DNA of 64,000 bases from positions 20,613-84,612 of the IMG/VR virus record IMGVR_UViG_3300008267_000018, one strand, 5' to 3'. The notes beneath the pieces were generated by a model. It saw only the letters and a list, made by a program, of their open reading frames with translations. It had not been told where the DNA came from and searched no databases. Source of the DNA: a virus. The translations under genes and the position numbers were made by a program. This document shows, piece after piece, positions 60,782-64,000 of the stretch; positions within the stretch are counted from its first letter, which is position 1; each line of letters begins with the position of its first letter.

Positions 60782-62769
60782 TGGCCATTAAATATAGCTC
60801 TTACGATTCCAGTAGCGGTAATATTTTTTCACTGGTTACAATCACTGGCCAGAGCGGTGTCTTCACGTCTCAGGTTTCTGGCGCTACCATCACAGGTAAT
60901 GCGGGTCAATTTACCACTATCACTGGTGGTACTGCACAATTCACCAACATCACGGGTGTTTCTGGTACGTTTACAAGCCGGATCTCTGGCGCCACGGTAA
61001 CTGGCACGTCTGGTCAATTCACGACTCTTACTGCAACTACTGGCGTTTTTACAACTAGTATTTCTGGAGCCACTATTTCTGGCGACCTTGGCTTGTTTGG
61101 TACCATTAGTGGCAGCCAAGGCTTTTTTAGCTCTAGTCTTTCTGTTCCCAGTGGCACTGCTAGTAGCCCATCTATTAGTTTTAACGAGGACTCAAACACC
61201 GGCATCTATTCACCAGGCGCAGACCAAGTAGCCATCAGCACTAATGGCACTGGGCGTCTCTCCGTAGATGCAAACGGCAATGTCGCCGTCGACACTAATA
61301 CGCTCTATGTTGATGCCGTCAATAACAGAGTAGCGATTGGCACTACGAGCCCTGGGGGGACGCTTGACATTAAAGCTGCAGCATCAACTGCACCGCTTAT
61401 TGTCCAAGGACCCTCCAGCGAGTTTGCCCGAATCGACTCCAGCGGCAGGCTCTTAGTTGGTACGTCTAGTGCGTCTGGGGCGGCAATTCTCCAGGTGCAA
61501 ACACCAACTACATTATCTACAACGTCAGACGATGGCGTTGTTTTTAGCAATGCCTCCACAAAAACTTACCCAACCACATCCAACTTTACGGTAACTGCAG
61601 GGTTTGATCAAAATATAGAGCTTGGCACTGCTCAAACAGTAGATACAGTGACGCCCGGTGGATTTAACTTTGTTTTTGGGCAACGACACACATTTACCAA
61701 ATCTGCCGGCAATACTCAAGACATTGTGAGGCTTTTGTTTTCCGGTTTTAGCCAGACTTTTAACTGGGCAGATGCTAATACATGCCAACAATATATAGGA
61801 TTTTCAGATACTTTTAACTATCAAGGTATTGATGCCAATAGCCGCACGTCTGGCGCCCTGTTTGCCACTACCTTGAACCTTCTCCCTCCGAATGGTGGTA
61901 CGCAAACTATTGCGAACACACAGGGAACAGGCGCCACAGCACTGAGCACGACCGCTTCATCTGCCACCATTAACATAGCTACTGGTTTAGGTGTCACACC
62001 TAACCTTAACTTTCGGGCGAACACGTCTGGAACACTCACAGCAAACATAACAAGCTACACTTTCCTTGGTACTAACACTAGTTGGGGTGCAGTCGCCTCA
62101 GGTACTGCTACTATTAATGCAACCATCACAAACCTTTATGGTTTGCGCCTCATTGCTCCATCTTCTTCTACTGGTTTAACAGTTACAAACAACTGGGGTA
62201 TCCGCCAAGAGTGGAGTAGCGCCAAAAACTGGTTTGCTGGTGCATCCAACCAGTTCCCTAATATCACCACAACAGCTTCGGGTGCCAACGCTTTCCTAGA
62301 CAGTGCTGATTCCAACAGGCTGTACAGGTCTACTTCTTCCATTGTCTACAAGAGAGATGTCGAGAACCTAGACCACGCACTTGCAGATAACATTCACCAG
62401 TTCCGCCCTGTCTGGTACAGGTCAAACTGTGCAGCCGACTGTCAGGACTGGTCGTGGTTTGGTTTAATTGCAGAAGAAGTTGCCGCAATCGAGCCACGCC
62501 TTGTCCATTACGGCTACCAGGAAGACGCCTATGAACTGGTCGATGTTACCGAGACAGTTGAGCTGCAACCTGACGACCCTCGCCGTGAGTCGGGAGAAGA
62601 AACAGAGGAAGTCACCAAGCAAGAGCGCCGTCTTAAAGATGACGCCCAGCAAGTTCCAAACGGTGTGGCTTACGACCGCCTGACAGTCCTTCTGCTTGAT
62701 GTTGTGCAGCGCCAGGAGGATCGGATTAAGGATCTTGAAGCTAGGTTATCTGCTCTTGAGACTGCGTAG
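60781..62769 (+). CDS. tail fibre/spike protein 2 with S74 chaperone
   Basis: 662 aa. Residues 1-115 carry the same 26-residue repeats as fibre 1. The middle is beta-rich (ISFNEDSNTGIYSPGADQVA). The C-terminal ~120 residues (SSIVYKRDVENLDHALADNI, FGLIAEEVAAIEPRL, then AYDRLTVLLLDVVQRQEDRI) are an intramolecular chaperone of endosialidase type, peptidase S74, which trimerises and then cleaves itself off. Starts on the TAATG overlap with fibre 1. Confidence 0.85.
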   Translation: MAIKYSSYDSSSGNIFSLVTITGQSGVFTSQVSGATITGNAGQFTTITGGTAQFTNITGVSGTFTSRISGATVTGTSGQFTTLTATTGVFTTSISGATISGDLGLFGTISGSQGFFSSSLSVPSGTASSPSISFNEDSNTGIYSPGADQVAISTNGTGRLSVDANGNVAVDTNTLYVDAVNNRVAIGTTSPGGTLDIKAAASTAPLIVQGPSSEFARIDSSGRLLVGTSSASGAAILQVQTPTTLSTTSDDGVVFSNASTKTYPTTSNFTVTAGFDQNIELGTAQTVDTVTPGGFNFVFGQRHTFTKSAGNTQDIVRLLFSGFSQTFNWADANTCQQYIGFSDTFNYQGIDANSRTSGALFATTLNLLPPNGGTQTIANTQGTGATALSTTASSATINIATGLGVTPNLNFRANTSGTLTANITSYTFLGTNTSWGAVASGTATINATITNLYGLRLIAPSSSTGLTVTNNWGIRQEWSSAKNWFAGASNQFPNITTTASGANAFLDSADSNRLYRSTSSIVYKRDVENLDHALADNIHQFRPVWYRSNCAADCQDWSWFGLIAEEVAAIEPRLVHYGYQEDAYELVDVTETVELQPDDPRRESGEETEEVTKQERRLKDDAQQVPNGVAYDRLTVLLLDVVQRQEDRIKDLEARLSALETA

Positions 62770-62783
62770 TCCCCTTCTCCTCT

Positions 62784-62846
62784 ATGCCTGAATCTTCGAT
62801 CACGCCACCGTCGGAACTTGTTGAGAAATGGCTGGCATACCTGTAA
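62784..62846 (+). pseudogene. 20-codon fragment resembling ITPPPELV proteins
   Basis: ATG 62784 to TAA 62844-62846: MPESSITPPSELVEKWLAYL. It matches the N-terminus of the family at 11, 12 and 16.7 kb (ITPPPELVxxW) but stops at once. On the plus strand, directly beyond the tail fibre. Could be a fragment or a true mini-gene. Confidence 0.5.
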
Positions 62847-62938
62847 CACAAGCCGCGCAGTGGGCAGGCAATACAAGCGAAGTGATCTGGAAACACTATG
62901 CCGGAAGTACAAAAGATTATGAAATGCCAGTTTTATAA
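62828..62938 (+). pseudogene. tyrosine-recombinase C-terminal fragment
   Basis: ATG 62828 to TAA 62936-62938, 36 codons: MAGIPVTQAAQWAGNTSEVI ... KHYAGSTKDYEMPVL. It resembles the last segment of phage/cyanobacterial integrases, G-(I/V)-x-(L/V)...W-(A/L)-G-(N/H)-x-x-x-V-x-x-(H/R)Y, where Tyr of HYAG is the nucleophile. A stop directly upstream shows that it is separated from any catalytic domain. Confidence 0.5.
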
Positions 62939-62965
62939 TTAGATTTTTGTTTATGTAAATAAGGC

Positions 62966-62971
62966 TAGAAT
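62966..62971 (+). promoter_or_regulatory. candidate late -10 box TAGAAT
   Basis: GGCTAGAATAAG, 17 nt before ATG 62989. Confidence 0.4.
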
Positions 62972-62988
62972 AAGAAAAAACATCTGTC

Positions 62989-63312
62989 ATGGCTAACACT
63001 ATTTGGGACATTGCTCAGCTTGAGCGTCATCTGCCTGATGGGGAAACCTGTCCTGACGGTGCTATTTACACCGTGCATTGGACAGCTTCCCTAGAGGAAA
63101 ATGGTGAGGCTGCCGGTGCGTATGGCAGTGTTGGCCTTGGTGATCCAGACCCAGATAATTTCACTCCCTTTAGTGAGCTGACAAAAGAAGAAGTCATTAA
63201 CTGGACACTTTCGGCTATTGGTATTGATCAAGTTGTTTCTATTGAAGAAGCACTTCACAATCAAATCCAGCAAAAACTAAATCCAACATCCGCAGCCGGT
63301 GTCCCTTGGTGA
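62989..63312 (+). CDS. small tail-associated protein (DUF7936-like)
   Basis: 107 aa: MANTIWDIAQLERHLPDGET, then YTVHWTASLEENGEAAGAYG, LTKEEVINWTLSAIG and an end LNPTSAAGVPW. This beginning and the N-P-x-x-x-x-G-(L/V)-PW end are typical of a small protein next to cyanophage tail fibres. Beta-sandwich first, helical second. Probably structural or fibre-assembly; exact role not known. Confidence 0.65.
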   Translation: MANTIWDIAQLERHLPDGETCPDGAIYTVHWTASLEENGEAAGAYGSVGLGDPDPDNFTPFSELTKEEVINWTLSAIGIDQVVSIEEALHNQIQQKLNPTSAAGVPW

Positions 63313-63318
63313 TAGTAT
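63313..63318 (+). promoter_or_regulatory. candidate late -10 box TAGTAT
   Basis: GATAGTATTTG, 21 nt before ATG 63340. Confidence 0.4.
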
Positions 63319-63339
63319 TTGTAAAGTCACCTGTTTAAA

Positions 63340-63516
63340 ATGACCTGCAAAAAGTCTGAACTTATCTCTGCCATCAATTCATTTGGTTCTGCACGTGCTA
63401 CCGGCGATGGTAATCTCATTGCTTTTGCTGGTAATTTGATTGGCCAACTTATTGAAACCCTTGAGTTTGGCTCAGAAGAACCTGTTGAAACGGCAGAGAC
63501 TGAAGTCGTTGAGTGA
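63340..63516 (+). CDS. small helical protein, 58 aa
   Basis: ATG 63340 to TGA 63514-63516: MTCKKSELISAINSFGSARA, then FAGNLIGQLIETLEFGS and an acidic end. Independent -10 box upstream. Not recognised. Confidence 0.55.
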   Translation: MTCKKSELISAINSFGSARATGDGNLIAFAGNLIGQLIETLEFGSEEPVETAETEVVE

Positions 63517-63558
63517 TTTGGTACACCTGATCTAGAGTTAATAAAAAGCTCTAGGTCG

Positions 63559-64000
63559 ATGTCCATTAAACTTGTCGAGGCGGCACGTTACTTCAAAGAG
63601 CAGCCGCACCAAATTGAAGCCTGGAATTGGCTCCAGACTCAGATTCCGTCTGAGACTCTGGAGTCTTTTGCTGTTAAATATCGCACTGCACCAACCCCAG
63701 CAGAAGCTTATCCCAACACCTGGGAAGGCGTCATGAAAGCAGGGAAAGATGCCGGAGCAAAATACCCGGAATGCGTTGCTGCTCAATGGGCACTTGAATC
63801 AAATTGGGGTAAAGACACTTCTGGTACCCATAATTACTACGGACTCAAGGGGTCTGGTACGACGGTCAATACTCAGGAATTTATTAACGGTCAATGGGTG
63901 ACAATCAAAGCTGGTTTTATTGATTTTCCAGATCTTTACACCTGCACCTGCTACTTAGTTGATCGTTGGTACAAAGACTACGGCACATATAAAGGTGTCA
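63559..64000 (+). CDS. GH73 glucosaminidase-like protein, 3'-truncated by window
   Basis: 147 codons visible. From residue ~45: TPAEAYPNTWEGVMKAGKDA, VAAQWALESNWGKDTSGTHN, then YYGLKGSG. This is the AxQxALESxWGxS...NxFGIKG pattern of GH73 endo-N-acetylglucosaminidases, with catalytic Glu in ALESNWG. It would cut peptidoglycan glycans, as a tail-borne or lysis enzyme. The C-terminus lies outside the window. Confidence 0.75.
   Translation, partial: MSIKLVEAARYFKEQPHQIEAWNWLQTQIPSETLESFAVKYRTAPTPAEAYPNTWEGVMKAGKDAGAKYPECVAAQWALESNWGKDTSGTHNYYGLKGSGTTVNTQEFINGQWVTIKAGFIDFPDLYTCTCYLVDRWYKDYGTYKGV

Noticed and set aside
1-64000. CRISPR array
   Set aside because: No set of three or more short repeats with regular unique spacers; the repeated DNA found is fibre-coding or paired intergenic elements.

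Overview
The window reads as a continuous stretch of a lytic-type tailed cyanophage genome, cut at both ends. Evidence for a phage: terminase large subunit, portal, major capsid protein, tail fibres and several peptidoglycan hydrolases. Evidence for a cyanobacterial host: an NblA-like phycobilisome-degradation adaptor (53847-54155), a HIP1 palindrome in a GC-rich island, and many small families of the kind known from Synechococcus/Prochlorococcus phages. No T7-like RNA polymerase, tail sheath, primase, helicase or complete integrase is visible, so the replication module probably continues to the left. Morphology cannot be fixed from sequence alone. A T7-type family A DNA polymerase and a large portal fit a podovirus-like virion, but the tail type remains open.

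Layout. (1) 1-23.4 kb, almost entirely minus strand: early and middle genes, including a Gp157-like protein, a DUF5895-like protein, tandem-OB SSB, DNA polymerase A, GP88-family protein, ThyX, an NrdR-type zinc ribbon fused to an HTH, a PcfJ-like protein, one tRNA, three HNH/AP2-type genes and many small proteins of unknown function. These genes mostly lack a purine-rich Shine-Dalgarno. Their leaders are G-poor and rich in ACTCAACTCA, and nine of them carry a covarying hairpin 30-46 nt upstream of the start. (2) 23.5-33.7 kb, plus strand: a run of virion-type proteins with Gly/Ala-rich glycine-zipper segments, then candidate small terminase. (3) 33.7-41.7 kb, plus: TerL, AbrB-like protein, portal, an out-of-frame overlapping scaffold-like gene, capsid protein and a decoration-like protein. 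(4) 41.7-53.8 kb, plus: HhH protein, permuted M23 peptidase, lytic transglycosylase, large virion proteins and endolysin, interrupted by HNH genes and a minus-strand HTH regulator. (5) 53.8-57.7 kb: nblA (plus), then a second minus-strand block with DUF3310, dCTP deaminase, a degenerate adenine methylase and an excisionase-like HTH. (6) 57.8-64 kb, plus: membrane protein, two repeat-rich tail fibres (the second with an S74 chaperone), small tail proteins and a truncated GH73 glucosaminidase.

Working together: Pol A and SSB replicate DNA, while ThyX and Dcd adjust thymidylate supply. NblA would release amino acids from phycobilisomes. TerL/portal/scaffold/capsid build and fill heads. Four different cell-wall hydrolases serve entry and exit.

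The most striking observations are these. Three HNH genes are each followed by a recoded duplicate of the 3' end of the gene they sit behind. The M23 peptidase is circularly permuted. A covarying 5'-UTR hairpin recurs nine times. A string of tiny modular genes is joined by identical 8-nt overlaps, including a 16-codon linker gene.
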